A stretch of DNA of 64,000 bases from Actinomycetes bacterium (GCA_023392635.1 JAEVYS010000040.1:1-64000); one strand, 5' to 3'. Positions 34,430 through 43,621 are shown, counted from the first letter of the stretch. The notes: generated by a model from the sequence alone, not told the origin. Made by a program: numbers and translations.

Positions 34430-35551
34430 ATGCAGGTCGAGTTCGCCCCGTCCGCGCAGTCGAGCGTGGGGATCGAGTGGGAGCTCGGGCTGGTCGACCT
34501 GGACAGCGGCGAGCTGACGCCGGCGGCGTCCCGGGTGCTGGACGCGTGCGGCGGTGGCGAGGACGAGCCGATCCGCAAGGAGTACCTCCAGAACATGATC
34601 GAACTGGTCTCGGGTGTGCACCGCACGGCCGGCGAGGCCGTGGCGGACGTCGCCGACCGGTTGGCCGAGGTCCGCGACGTCACCTCGACGATGGGGTTGG
34701 GACTGGTCGGCTCCGGCACCCACCCGTACAGCCGCGCCGCCGAGCAGCTTCGGTTCGGCGGGCCACGGTACGACCGGGTCGCGGAACGCAACGGCTACTG
34801 GGGACGCCAGATGGCGATCTGCGGGACGCACGTGCACGTCGGCGTCGACCACCGCGACAAGGCGTTGCCGATCACCACGGGCCTGGCACGCTTCTACCCC
34901 TACCTGCTGGCGGTCACCTGCTCCTCGCCCTTCTGGGAGGGCGAGGACACCGGCTACGCGTCCCAGCGCACGATGATCTTCCAGCAGCTGCCCACGAACG
35001 GCCTGCCCTACCCGATGAGCCGCTGGGGCGAGTTCGAGGAGTTCGCGCAGGACCTGGTCGAGAGCGGGATGATCAGCATGCCCGGGGAGATCCGGTGGGA
35101 CGTGCGCCCGTCCCCCCGGTTCGGGACGGTCGAGAACCGGACCGGCGACTCCGTCCCCACGCTCGCGGAGCTGGGGTGCGTGGCTGCGCTGACCCAGTGC
35201 TTCGCCGAGTACATCTCCCGCACCTATGCCCACGACCAGACGTTCGAGTCGTTGCCGCCGTGGCTGGTACGGGAGAACAAATGGCGGGCTGCCCGCTACG
35301 GGCTGGACGCGGACGTGATCACCCCGAACCGCAGGCGCAGGGAGGTGCCGCTGCGCGAGGGACTGGACCAGTGGCTGGACCGCCTCGCACCGGTGGCCCG
35401 CGACCTCGGGTGCGAGGCCGAGCTGGCGTTCGCGTCCGAGCTCAGCACAGGTGGGGCCAGCTATGAGCGCCAGCGTGCCGCCGGGACTCCAGCGGCGGCG
35501 CTGCGACTCCTGCTGGCCGAGACCGGGCAGCGGACGCCGTTCGGCGACTGA
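34430..35551 (+). CDS. Carboxylate-amine ligase, GCS2/YbdK family
   Basis: 373 residues. SVGIEWELGLVD has the ExE metal-binding strand. RKEYLQNMIELVSGVH, SGTHPYS, GTHVHVGVD, and PGEIRWDVRPSPRFGTVENR are the GCS2 signatures. The enzymes form gamma-glutamyl amides (YbdK: weak glutamate-cysteine ligase). In mycothiol users the product is not glutathione, so substrate is unclear; EgtA/MshC-like roles would need other residues. GAGGAG lies upstream. Followed after 14 bases by a class I glutamine amidotransferase gene. Confidence 0.9.
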   Translation: MQVEFAPSAQSSVGIEWELGLVDLDSGELTPAASRVLDACGGGEDEPIRKEYLQNMIELVSGVHRTAGEAVADVADRLAEVRDVTSTMGLGLVGSGTHPYSRAAEQLRFGGPRYDRVAERNGYWGRQMAICGTHVHVGVDHRDKALPITTGLARFYPYLLAVTCSSPFWEGEDTGYASQRTMIFQQLPTNGLPYPMSRWGEFEEFAQDLVESGMISMPGEIRWDVRPSPRFGTVENRTGDSVPTLAELGCVAALTQCFAEYISRTYAHDQTFESLPPWLVRENKWRAARYGLDADVITPNRRRREVPLREGLDQWLDRLAPVARDLGCEAELAFASELSTGGASYERQRAAGTPAAALRLLLAETGQRTPFGD

Positions 35552-35552
35552 G

Positions 35553-35558
35553 TAACCT
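35553..35558 (+). promoter_or_regulatory. -10 element of the amidotransferase gene
   Basis: TAACCT ends seven bases before GTG 35566 and begins just after the stop of the previous gene, so the gene can be transcribed on its own as a leaderless mRNA. Confidence 0.45.
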
Positions 35559-35565
35559 GTGCGCC

Positions 35566-36297
35566 GTGAAGCCCTTCCTGCTGCTGGCCACCCGTGACCA
35601 CAACGAGGCTGCCGCGGCCGAGTACCGCTCGGTCCAGCGCCACGCCGGACTGGAGCCCGGACAGCTCGTGCACGTGCGGGTGGAGTCCGAGCCCCTGCCC
35701 CCGCTCGACCTGGACGACTACTCCGGGGTGATCCTGGGCGGGAGCTCGTTCAACATCTCCGACTCGCAGAAGACGGAGATCCAGCAGCGGGTCGAGGCGG
35801 ACCTGCTCGCGCTGATCGACGAGATCGTCGACACCGACTACCCGTTCCTCGGCATGTGTTACGGGGTCGGGGCGGTCACCACCCACCTCGGCGGGGTCGT
35901 CGACCGTAGCTTCGGCGAGCCGGTCGGGCCCACGGTGATCACCCTCACCGAGGCCGGGCGCAGCGACCCGCTGCTGGCCGGCGTCCGTCCGTCCTTCTCG
36001 GCCTTCGTCGGCCACAAGGAGGCCGCGAACGGCGCGCCGTCCGGGGTGGAGCTCCTGGCCACCGGCGAGGACTGCCCGGTGCAGATGTACCGGGTGGGCG
36101 CCAACGTCTACGTCACCCAGTTCCATCCCGAACTGGACGCCGACGACCTGACCGCGCGGATGCGGATCTACCAGCACGCCGGCTACTTCGACCCGTCCGA
36201 GCTGGACGACCTGATCGCGATGGCCCACGCCAGCGCCGTGGACGGCCAGCAGCACCTGGTGCTGCGCAATTTCGCGGCGCGCTACGCCCGCGACTGA
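35566..36297 (+). CDS. Class I glutamine amidotransferase
   Basis: 243 residues. GATase fold with nucleophile Cys in FLGMCYGVGAV and catalytic His/Glu in VTQFHPELDAD; YSGVILGGSSFNISD is the oxyanion strand. Resembles the GuaA amidotransferase domain and YfeJ-type stand-alone enzymes. It hydrolyses glutamine to feed ammonia to a partner, which is not identified here. The stop TGA (36295-36297) is the first three bases of a REP unit. GTG start. Confidence 0.88.
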   Translation: MKPFLLLATRDHNEAAAAEYRSVQRHAGLEPGQLVHVRVESEPLPPLDLDDYSGVILGGSSFNISDSQKTEIQQRVEADLLALIDEIVDTDYPFLGMCYGVGAVTTHLGGVVDRSFGEPVGPTVITLTEAGRSDPLLAGVRPSFSAFVGHKEAANGAPSGVELLATGEDCPVQMYRVGANVYVTQFHPELDADDLTARMRIYQHAGYFDPSELDDLIAMAHASAVDGQQHLVLRNFAARYARD

Positions 36298-36359
36298 CGC
36301 AGTGGGGACGGTTCCTGATGCGTCAGGCTGACGCATCAGGAACCGTCCCCAGTGCGTCA
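36295..36359. repeat. REP pair: two type A units facing each other
   Basis: 36295-36325 (core on plus) and 36329-36359 (core on minus) form a large inverted pair with three bases between, a BIME-like arrangement. The first unit supplies the stop of the amidotransferase gene. Just after it, TGCATCA at 36367-36373, a one-base variant of the terminus, contains the PIG-L stop. Confidence 0.92.
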
Positions 36360-36370
36360 TCCCCGGTGCA

Positions 36371-37099
36371 TCAGCGGAGCTTGTAGGCGCGGAAGAGGAC
36401 GGCGTTCGCCACCCCGAGTGCGGCGCCGGACTGCGACGTGAAGCCGGTGATCAGGTCGCGCGGGGACGGGTGGCCGGGAATCGAGGCCAGGTACTCGGCA
36501 TGCGCCTCGAGGGACGCGATGCCGCGCTCGAGCGGCTCCCCGGAGATGTCCACGCCGTGCGTGGGACGGCTGTCGCCGGCCACGAGCAGCCAGGTGGCGC
36601 CCCACTTGGGAAGGCCCTCCTCCGCCGCCAGTTCGGGGAACACCCAGGTGTTGTCCGCGTCGCGCACGGCATCAGCGCAGGCCAGGCCCGCGGCACGGTG
36701 GTCGGCCTGGTTGAGTCCGGCCACGAAGTCGATCTCCCACGAGCCCGTGACCACCACGTCCGGCCGGAAGGCCCTGATCTCGCGGGCGATGTCGCGGCGC
36801 AGGTCGAGCGAGTACACCAGCATGCCGTCGGGGTGGCTCAACATGGTGAGCCGGCTCACGCCGACCGCCTCACAGGCCCGACGCTGCTCGCCGGCGCGCA
36901 GCGCCCTCGTCTCCTCCGGGGGGATCTGCATGCCGGCCTCGCCCTCGGTCAGCAACAGGTAGGCGACCTCCACGCCCCGCGCCGTCCACGACGCGACCAC
37001 AGAGGAGGTGCCGTACTCGACGTCATCGGGGTGCGCCACCACGCAGAGCACGCGCTGGAAGTCGGAGTCGGGAAGGAGTTCGAGCTTCGGTGCGTCCAT
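36371..37099 (-). CDS. PIG-L family deacetylase (LmbE, mycothiol-type)
   Basis: 242 residues. VVAHPDDVEYGTSSVVA is the AHPDD zinc motif; LLTEGEAGM, LRAGEQRRACEAVGV, LSHPDGML and NQADHRAAGLACADAV follow as in MshB/Mca. Such enzymes remove acetyl from GlcNAc-Ins or cleave mycothiol conjugates. Which one cannot be told from sequence alone. TAGCTT precedes ATG 37099 by six bases. The stop sits in a decayed REP end. Confidence 0.88.
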   Translation of the reverse strand: MDAPKLELLPDSDFQRVLCVVAHPDDVEYGTSSVVASWTARGVEVAYLLLTEGEAGMQIPPEETRALRAGEQRRACEAVGVSRLTMLSHPDGMLVYSLDLRRDIAREIRAFRPDVVVTGSWEIDFVAGLNQADHRAAGLACADAVRDADNTWVFPELAAEEGLPKWGATWLLVAGDSRPTHGVDISGEPLERGIASLEAHAEYLASIPGHPSPRDLITGFTSQSGAALGVANAVLFRAYKLR

Positions 37100-37105
37100 G
37101 CCGAC

Positions 37106-37111
37106 AAGCTA
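37106..37111 (-). promoter_or_regulatory. Leaderless -10 of the PIG-L gene
   Basis: TAGCTT on the minus strand, six bases before ATG 37099. Confidence 0.5.
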
Positions 37112-37154
37112 GGGCCGCCGCCACGACCCGCGGCAGTGGCAGCACTGCCCCCGG

Positions 37155-38489
37155 TCAGTGCGCCCGCATGGTGGCGAGGGTCGGGCCCTGCAGCGGCGGG
37201 ACGTGCCAGAACACGCCGGACGCGCCGTCGGCGCCGATCCGCACCCGGAGCGTGTGCGGCGTGTCGGTGAACACCAGCTTCAGCAGCAGGTCCCCCGCCT
37301 CGTCCGCCCCTGCCGCCAGGGCCACCGGGACGACGACGTCGCCGAGGGGGAGCGGCTGGCGCCGCCACGCGCCCGCCCCGGCGTCCAGCTGGACCAGCCA
37401 ACCCTCGGCGACCATCGACACCGCGAACCGGGTGCCGTCACGACGCACGGTGATGTCGGCCAGGTCCGGGCCGGCGGAGAGCTCCTCGTCCGCGCGCATC
37501 ATGGACGGATCCACCGGGACGGGGCCGCCGGCGCCCCAGTGGGAGCCACGGCCGCTGTCCGCGGGGACCTCCAACTGCGTGCCCTCCGCGGCCGGGCCGA
37601 CGTCGTCGAGGTGCTGCCAGACCACGTCGATCAGTTCCTGGGTGGAGGACTGGGCGGACTGGATCGCCACCACCAGCCCCCGCTGCGGCAGCACGAACGC
37701 GAACTGGCCGTGCGCGCCGTCCAGCCGGAACCCCTCACGGTTCATCCACACCTGGTAGCCGTAGCCGTACGTCCATTCGGCGCTGTCCTCATCGCCCGTC
37801 GCCACCTGCCGGGCCGTGGCGCGCGCCACCCAGCCCTCGGGCAGCAGCCGCCGCCCCTGCCACACACCGTCGCTGCGCAGCAGCTCGCCCATCGCGGCCA
37901 GCCCCGTCACGTCGATGTGGAGCCCGCTCCAGCCAAGGCACCGCCCGAGCGGATCGGTGTCCCAGGTGGCGTCGATGCCCAACGGCTCGAACAGGCGCGG
38001 ACGGAGATAGTCCAGCAGGTCCTGCCCGCTGTACCGGCGTACCAGCTCGCCGAGCAGGAAGGTCGCCCCGTTGTTGTAGGTGTGCAGCTCCCCGACCGCT
38101 CCTCGAGGCGCCGTCGCGAGGAAGCCCGACACCCACTGCTCGGCCGGAAGGTTCTCGATCAGCGCCGGCAGCGTGTCCTCGGTGTGCCCGGTGGACATCG
38201 AGAGCAGGTGGTGCACCGTCCAGTCGGCCGCGCCCGGCGCCGGCTCGGACGGGAAGTCGTCGGCCAGCAGGTCGGCCAGGCGGTCGTCCAGGCAGAACCG
38301 GCCCTCGCCGACGGCGATGCCGACCGCCGTCGCGGTGAACGTCTTGCTGGCCGAGTACACCAGGGTGCGGTCGCCGGGACGGTACGGCTCCCAGTACTGC
38401 TCGAGCACGCGCACGCCGTCCCGCAGCACCGTGAGGGCATGCAGCTCCAGCCCGGGATGGGTGGAGAGCGCGGCGACCAGTCCGGTCAG
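37155..38489 (-). CDS. Serine hydrolase, beta-lactamase class C-like
   Basis: About 444 residues if started at CTG 38489. The catalytic SxxK is in VYSASKTFTATAVG, the YxN in HTYNNGATFLLGELV; the C-terminal part includes LDGAHGQFAFVLPQRG. It has no signal peptide, so it is a cytosolic esterase or peptidase-like protein. The first conventional start, GTG 38429, would cut off LTGLVAALSTHPGLELHAL, which looks like a genuine N-terminus. The CTG has AAGGGA eight bases upstream and overlaps the aldo/keto reductase stop (CTGA), as the previous genes do with ATGA and GTGA. Confidence 0.75.
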   Translation of the reverse strand: MTGLVAALSTHPGLELHALTVLRDGVRVLEQYWEPYRPGDRTLVYSASKTFTATAVGIAVGEGRFCLDDRLADLLADDFPSEPAPGAADWTVHHLLSMSTGHTEDTLPALIENLPAEQWVSGFLATAPRGAVGELHTYNNGATFLLGELVRRYSGQDLLDYLRPRLFEPLGIDATWDTDPLGRCLGWSGLHIDVTGLAAMGELLRSDGVWQGRRLLPEGWVARATARQVATGDEDSAEWTYGYGYQVWMNREGFRLDGAHGQFAFVLPQRGLVVAIQSAQSSTQELIDVVWQHLDDVGPAAEGTQLEVPADSGRGSHWGAGGPVPVDPSMMRADEELSAGPDLADITVRRDGTRFAVSMVAEGWLVQLDAGAGAWRRQPLPLGDVVVPVALAAGADEAGDLLLKLVFTDTPHTLRVRIGADGASGVFWHVPPLQGPTLATMRAH

Positions 38490-39496
38490 CTCGGGCGTCC
38501 CTTCGGGCTGTTCTCCGCGGTCAGCATCGGATTGCGCACCACGACATCGCCGAGCGCGTCGTCGATCCGCGACATCACCTCGGGCGTGAGCACCACGCCG
38601 GACGCCGCGACGTTCTCGTTGATCTGCCGAGGACGCGACGCGCCGATGATCGCGCAGGCCACGTTCGGGTTCTGCAGCACCCAGGCGACGGCCAGCTGCG
38701 CCATGGTGAGCTCCAGCTCGTCGGCGATCGGACGCAGCCGCTGCACGGCGGCCAGAACGTCGTCACCCATCAGGCGCTGGATCATGTTCGCGCCGCCCTT
38801 GTCGTCGGTCGCCCGCGAGTTCTTCGGGGCAGCCTCGCCCGGCAGGTACTTCCCGGTGAGGACGCCCTGGGCGACCGGCGACCAGCAGATCTGCGAGATG
38901 CCGAGCTCGGTCGACGTGGGCACCACCCACTCCTCGATCACCCGGTAGAGCATCGAGTACTGCGGCTGGTTGGAGATCAGCTGGAAGCCCAGGTCGGTGG
39001 CCAGTTCGTGCGCCGCGCGGATCTGGTTCGCGTCCCACTCGCTGACCCCGATGTAGAGCGCCTTGCCCTGCCGGACGATGTCGGCGAACGCCCGCATGGT
39101 CTCCTCCAGCGGGGTTTCGTGGTCGTAGCGGTGGGCCTGGTAGAGGTCGACGTAGTCGGTCCGCAGGCGCTTCAGCGAGCCGTTGATCGACTCCATGATG
39201 TGCTTGCGGGACAGGCCGGAGTCGTTGGGACCCTTCGGCCCCGTCGGCCAGAACACCTTGGTGAAGATCTCCAGGGATTCGCGGCGCTCGCCCTTGAGGG
39301 CATCGCCGAGCACCTTCTCCGCGATCGTGTTGGCATAGGCGTCCGCCGTGTCGAAGCTGGTGATGCCGGCGTCGAGGGCTGCGCGGACGCACTTCTCGGC
39401 GGTCTCGTTCTCCACCTGGGAGCCGTGGGTCAGCCAGTTGCCGTAGCAGATCTCCGAGACCTTGAGGCCGGAGTTGCCGAGGTATCGGAACTTCAC
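38486..39496 (-). CDS. Aldo/keto reductase
   Basis: 336 residues. NADPH-dependent carbonyl reductase of the Kv-beta/YghZ type: YLGNSGLKVSEICYG start, FDTADAYANTIAEKVLG (Asp and Tyr), FTKVFWP (Lys), VDLYQAHRYD (His), and the C-terminal AIIGASRPRQINEN coenzyme loop, so the tetrad is complete. GTG 39496 overlaps the stop of the coiled-coil gene (GTGA). Third gene of a four-gene operon. Confidence 0.93.
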   Translation of the reverse strand: MKFRYLGNSGLKVSEICYGNWLTHGSQVENETAEKCVRAALDAGITSFDTADAYANTIAEKVLGDALKGERRESLEIFTKVFWPTGPKGPNDSGLSRKHIMESINGSLKRLRTDYVDLYQAHRYDHETPLEETMRAFADIVRQGKALYIGVSEWDANQIRAAHELATDLGFQLISNQPQYSMLYRVIEEWVVPTSTELGISQICWSPVAQGVLTGKYLPGEAAPKNSRATDDKGGANMIQRLMGDDVLAAVQRLRPIADELELTMAQLAVAWVLQNPNVACAIIGASRPRQINENVAASGVVLTPEVMSRIDDALGDVVVRNPMLTAENSPKGRPS

Positions 39497-40563
39497 GCGA
39501 GGGTCTCCTGCACTGCCGTCTCTTCTTCGTCGCGGTCGATCTCGGCCTCCTCGGTGTCACCCTCGACCTCGGGACTGGCCTCCTCCGCCGGCTCTGCGAC
39601 CACCACCGGCGCCTGGGCAGCGGCCGGCGGCTCGGGGTCGGCCAACGGGTTCACGATCGCTGCCCCGCCGAGGGTGGCGAGCATCTGGCGGACGTTGGTG
39701 AGCTGGGCGGTGATCGCGTCCCTCCGGGCTGTCGCGGCCTGCAGTTCGCGCTCGGACTCGCGACGCACCTTCTCGGCGGACAGCCGGGCAGCGTCCACGT
39801 GTGCGCCGGCCTCCTCCCGGGCGGACCTGACGAGGGCTTCGGACTGCGCCTTCGCCTCGGCGAGCGTGCGGTCGGCCTCCGCCTCGATCGCGGCCTGGCG
39901 CTCCTGTGCCATCGCGATCGCCTTGTCGTTCGCGTCCATCTGCGCCGCGAACTCCTCGGCAGCCTTGTCGCGGCGCTCGGCGAGGGTCTTCTCGAAGTCC
40001 GCCGCTGCGGCGGCGGCGCGGGCCCGCTGGTGCTCGTACACGGCCTCGGCCTCCTCACGGCGTGCGGTGGCCTCCCGGTCGGCGTAGTCGAGGATCTCGT
40101 CGGACTGGCGCTTCGCCGCCTCCAGGACGCGCGTCGCTTCGGCGTCGGTCCGGCTGGTCACGTCCAGGGCGTACCGGTCGGCGGCAGCGCGGGTGTGCTC
40201 GGCCGCCGCCTCGGCGTCGGAGACCAGCTTGTCGGCCTCGGCCCTTGCCTTCGCACGCAGCTCTGCGGCCTCGTCCTCAGCCAGCTTCAGCATCTTGCCG
40301 ATGCGGGCTCCCAGGTCGGCGTAGCTGGGCGGCGCAGCGTCCTTCTCCTGCTGCTCCGACGCGGCGATCCGGGCCCGGTAGGCGTTCGCCTGCTCCTCGA
40401 GCTGTGCGATCTGTGAGTTCAGCTTCGTCACGGCGACGGCGTTGGTGCCGGCCTCCGCACGCGCCTGCTCGAGCGCCTTGCGCAGGTCTGCGAAGGCGCG
40501 GTCAACCTCGCCGGGCTCGTAGCCTCGCATGACGGTCCGGAAGGCCGCGTTCTGCTGGGTCAT
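39493..40563 (-). CDS. DivIVA-like coiled-coil protein
   Basis: 356 residues. FRTVMRGYEPGEVDRAFADL is a DivIVA-type N-terminal motif, the membrane-curvature-binding segment of DivIVA/Wag31. A long Ala/Glu/Arg heptad coiled coil (about 40-300) and an acidic Pro/Glu/Val tail (310-356) follow. Actinobacterial proteins of this kind act in polar growth or cell organisation. ATG 40563 overlaps the upstream gene stop (ATGA), so both coiled-coil proteins are made together and may coassemble. Confidence 0.82.
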   Translation of the reverse strand: MTQQNAAFRTVMRGYEPGEVDRAFADLRKALEQARAEAGTNAVAVTKLNSQIAQLEEQANAYRARIAASEQQEKDAAPPSYADLGARIGKMLKLAEDEAAELRAKARAEADKLVSDAEAAAEHTRAAADRYALDVTSRTDAEATRVLEAAKRQSDEILDYADREATARREEAEAVYEHQRARAAAAAADFEKTLAERRDKAAEEFAAQMDANDKAIAMAQERQAAIEAEADRTLAEAKAQSEALVRSAREEAGAHVDAARLSAEKVRRESERELQAATARRDAITAQLTNVRQMLATLGGAAIVNPLADPEPPAAAQAPVVVAEPAEEASPEVEGDTEEAEIDRDEEETAVQETLA

Positions 40564-41993
40564 GATCCTTCTTCCATTCCTTGCTGGGTCGAGGGCCGGG
40601 GGCGCTCGGAGACGGCGAGCGCCTCGATGACCCCGGAGAGGTGCCCGAGCTGGGCGTTGATGTCGTCGCGGCGCCGGGCCAGCTGCGCCACTTCGGCGCG
40701 GGCCCGGTCCAGCATGGCGCGGGCCTCGGAGCGGACGGCGTCCGCGTCCGCCCTGGCGCGGCTCAGCAGCTCGACCGCTTCGTCGCGGGAGGCACGGGCG
40801 GCCTCGAACGTCTCGCGCTGGAGCTTCTCCAGGTCGGCGGCGGTGCGCTCACGGATCATCCTGGCGCCGGACTCCGCCTCGGCCAGGCGGCGCTCGGCGC
40901 GTTCCATCTGCGCCTTCGCCTCCGAACGTGTGCCGGCGAGCAGCCGCTCGGACTCCTCCTGCGCCTGCTGGCGGGTGCGGGCCGCGTCGCGTTCCGCGGC
41001 CTCGAGGACCGCGCGGGCGCGTCCCTGCAGGTCCTCGGCCACGGCGTTGGCCTCCGCCACGAGCGCCTGGTTGCGGTGGGCGGTGGTGGTCTGCGCGAGC
41101 TGCACCTGGTCACGCACCTGGCGCACGTGCTCCGCGAGATCGTTGTGGGCCTGCCGGCGGGCGGCCTCCGCCTCCGCGGCGACGCTGGCGCGGAGTTCGG
41201 CCATCGCCTGCTCGGTCCAGGCGACGTGCGCCGCCGCAGCGGCCAGTTGCTCGTCGGCCTTTGTCTGGGTCTCGGTGGCCAGCGCCTCCCGTTCGGCCTG
41301 CGCAGCGGCCTGCGCCTCGGCGGAATCCGCCTCGAACTTCTCGCGGTCCGCGGCGAGCTCGGCCCGGAGGGCGGTGATCTCGGCCTCCAGCTGGGTGCGT
41401 TGGGCGTCGAGCTCGTCCGTGACGTGGCCACGCAGCGCCGACAGCTCGGCCTCCAGCATGTCGCGGCGCTGGGCCTCCTGCGTCTCCTGGGCTCGACGCC
41501 GGTCGGCCAGCTCCGCATCCACGGACGCGACGCGGGCGTCGAGCCGCTGGCGCACCTCTTCGTCGGTCCGCTTGCTGGTGTCGGCGATGGTCGCCGCCTT
41601 GACCCGTGCGTCCTCCACCAGCCTGGCCGCCTCGGCCCTCGCGGCGGACACGACCTCCGCCGCCGTCCGCTCGGCCGTGGAGGTGATCAGGCCGGCCTGC
41701 TCGGTCGCGTCCTGGAACAGCATCACCGCATCCTGGCGGGCCTCCGCCAGGCGTGCCGCCGCGCTCGTCATCGCCTGCTCGGCCGCGGCACGATGCTCGG
41801 CGACCTCGCGGGCGAGCTGGTCGTTGAGCTCACGGTTCCGGGCCGTCTCGGCGCGCACGGCATCGGCCTCGGCCTGGGCCTCGGTGCGCAGCTGGTCGGC
41901 CAGGTTCTGCGCCTGCGTGAGGATCTCGGTCGCCTGCCTGGTCAGCTCGCCACCGGCCGGCTGGGTATGCGGACGCACGGCTGGATCGAGCAC
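40560..41993 (-). CDS. Long Ala/Glu-rich coiled-coil protein (Scy/polarisome-like)
   Basis: 477 residues from GTG 41993; a longer TTG-initiated form to 42029 is possible, and neither has a clear ribosome binding site. Nearly the whole protein is a coiled coil beginning ELTRQATEILTQAQNLADQL, with repeating AxAxR/E segments, as in Streptomyces Scy or FilP-like scaffolds. It lacks the DivIVA head, which the next gene has. Predicted cytoskeletal scaffold; low-complexity composition makes family assignment weak. Confidence 0.75.
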   Translation of the reverse strand: MLDPAVRPHTQPAGGELTRQATEILTQAQNLADQLRTEAQAEADAVRAETARNRELNDQLAREVAEHRAAAEQAMTSAAARLAEARQDAVMLFQDATEQAGLITSTAERTAAEVVSAARAEAARLVEDARVKAATIADTSKRTDEEVRQRLDARVASVDAELADRRRAQETQEAQRRDMLEAELSALRGHVTDELDAQRTQLEAEITALRAELAADREKFEADSAEAQAAAQAEREALATETQTKADEQLAAAAAHVAWTEQAMAELRASVAAEAEAARRQAHNDLAEHVRQVRDQVQLAQTTTAHRNQALVAEANAVAEDLQGRARAVLEAAERDAARTRQQAQEESERLLAGTRSEAKAQMERAERRLAEAESGARMIRERTAADLEKLQRETFEAARASRDEAVELLSRARADADAVRSEARAMLDRARAEVAQLARRRDDINAQLGHLSGVIEALAVSERPRPSTQQGMEEGS

Positions 41994-42169
41994 CCAGCCA
42001 TGATCCAAGCCCTGCTCGGGAAAAGGCAACCTGGCCCGGGGTGTCGTGGGCAGTTTCTGAGGTGGAGGTCAAGCGTTGGCAGAATCGGGGGTCTGTGGGC
42101 CGGATCCGGCGGTCCCGTGACGGCCGCGCGTCCCGGTAGGACCCGTGCCGGACGCCGGAGCGGCCTCGC

Positions 42170-42181
42170 TACAGTTCTGGG
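42170..42181 (+). promoter_or_regulatory. Leaderless -10 of thrC
   Basis: TACAGT (42170-42175), six bases, then GTG 42182; no ribosome binding site. Confidence 0.55.
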
Positions 42182-43621
42182 GTGCGCTACCTGTCGACCC
42201 GCGGGCTCCCGGACGCTCCGCGTCCCGGCTTCAGCGACATCCTGCTCGAGGGCCTCGCGCCCGACGGCGGGCTGTACCTGCCCGAGTCGTACCCCCGCGT
42301 GGACGCCGTGACCCTCGGCCGGTGGCGGGCGACGCTCGACCAGGAGGGCTACGCGGGCCTTGCCCATGCGGTGCTGTCGCTCTTCGTCGACGACATCGCC
42401 GGCGATGACCTGCGCGGCATCTGCGAGCGCGCCTACAACGAGGGGGTGTTCTCCAGCCCCGAGATCGTGCCGGTGACTCCGCTGGAGTGCGGACTGTGGC
42501 TCGCGCACCTGTCGGGTGGCCCGACCGCGGCCTTCAAGGACCTCGCCATGCAGCTGCTCGGGCAGTTGTTCGAGTACGAGCTGGAGCGGCGCGACCGGGA
42601 GCTGAACATTCTCGGCGCCACCAGCGGTGACACCGGGTCGGCGGCGGAGTACGCGATGCGGGGGCTGCCCCGCGTCCGCGTGTTCATGCTCACCCCCGCC
42701 GGCCGGATGACCCCGTTCCAGCAGGCGCAGATGTTCAGCCTGGACGAGGAATCCATCGTGAACGTGGCCGTGGACGGTGTGTTCGATGACTGCCAGGACC
42801 TGGTGAAGGCGGTCGCCGGCGACCTCGACTTCAAACAGCGCTACTCCCTCGGCGCGGTCAACTCCATCAACTGGGCCAGGCTCGTGGCGCAGGTGGTGTA
42901 CTACGTCGCCTCCTGGCTGCGGGCGACCACGGCCGACGACCAGGTCGTCTCGTTCTGCGTGCCCACGGGCAACTTCGGCAACATCATGGCCGGGCACGTG
43001 GCGCGGATGATGGGGGTGCCGATCGACACCCTGGTGCTGGCGACGAACGAGAACAATGTGCTGGACGAGTTCTTCCGCACGGGGGTGTACCGCGTCCGTT
43101 CGGCGGCGGAGACCCATGCCACCTCCTCCCCGTCGATGGACATCTCCAAGGCCAGCAACTTCGAGCGCTTCGTGTTCGACCTGCTCGGACGGGATGCGGA
43201 GCGCGTCCGCGACCTGTTCGGGGAGCAGCTCCCCCGCAACGGGTTCTTCGACCTGTCGGGCACGCCGGAGTTCGGCGCGCTCGCCCGGACGTTCGGCTTC
43301 GTCTCGTCCTCCTCCAGCCACGCCGACCGGCTGGCCACGATCGCCGACGTCTGGGCCCGCGACGGGGTGCTGGTCGACCCGCACACGGCGGACGGGGTCA
43401 CGGTGGCGCGCCGCTTCGTCCGCCCCGGCGTGCCGATGATCGTCACCGAGACCGCGCTGCCGGTGAAGTTCGCCGACACGATCGTCGAGGCGATCGGACG
43501 CGAGCCCGAGCGCCCGGCCCGTTTCGCCGGTATCGAGGACCTCCCGCGCCACGTGGTGGAGCTCCCCAACGACGCCGACGCCCTGAAGGCCCTGATCGCC
43601 CGCCACGCGCGCCACTCCTGA
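42182..43621 (+). CDS. thrC: Threonine synthase
   Basis: 479 residues, the long class of ThrC. Converts O-phosphohomoserine to threonine with PLP. PLP Lys119 lies in GGPTAAFKDLAMQLLG; ILGATSGDTGSAAEYA holds the phosphate-binding loop; SINWARLVAQVVYY and CVPTGNFGNIMAG are also diagnostic. Stands alone, without hom or thrB. The stop TGA (43619-43621) is the first three bases of a REP unit. Confidence 0.96.
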   Translation: MRYLSTRGLPDAPRPGFSDILLEGLAPDGGLYLPESYPRVDAVTLGRWRATLDQEGYAGLAHAVLSLFVDDIAGDDLRGICERAYNEGVFSSPEIVPVTPLECGLWLAHLSGGPTAAFKDLAMQLLGQLFEYELERRDRELNILGATSGDTGSAAEYAMRGLPRVRVFMLTPAGRMTPFQQAQMFSLDEESIVNVAVDGVFDDCQDLVKAVAGDLDFKQRYSLGAVNSINWARLVAQVVYYVASWLRATTADDQVVSFCVPTGNFGNIMAGHVARMMGVPIDTLVLATNENNVLDEFFRTGVYRVRSAAETHATSSPSMDISKASNFERFVFDLLGRDAERVRDLFGEQLPRNGFFDLSGTPEFGALARTFGFVSSSSSHADRLATIADVWARDGVLVDPHTADGVTVARRFVRPGVPMIVTETALPVKFADTIVEAIGREPERPARFAGIEDLPRHVVELPNDADALKALIARHARHS

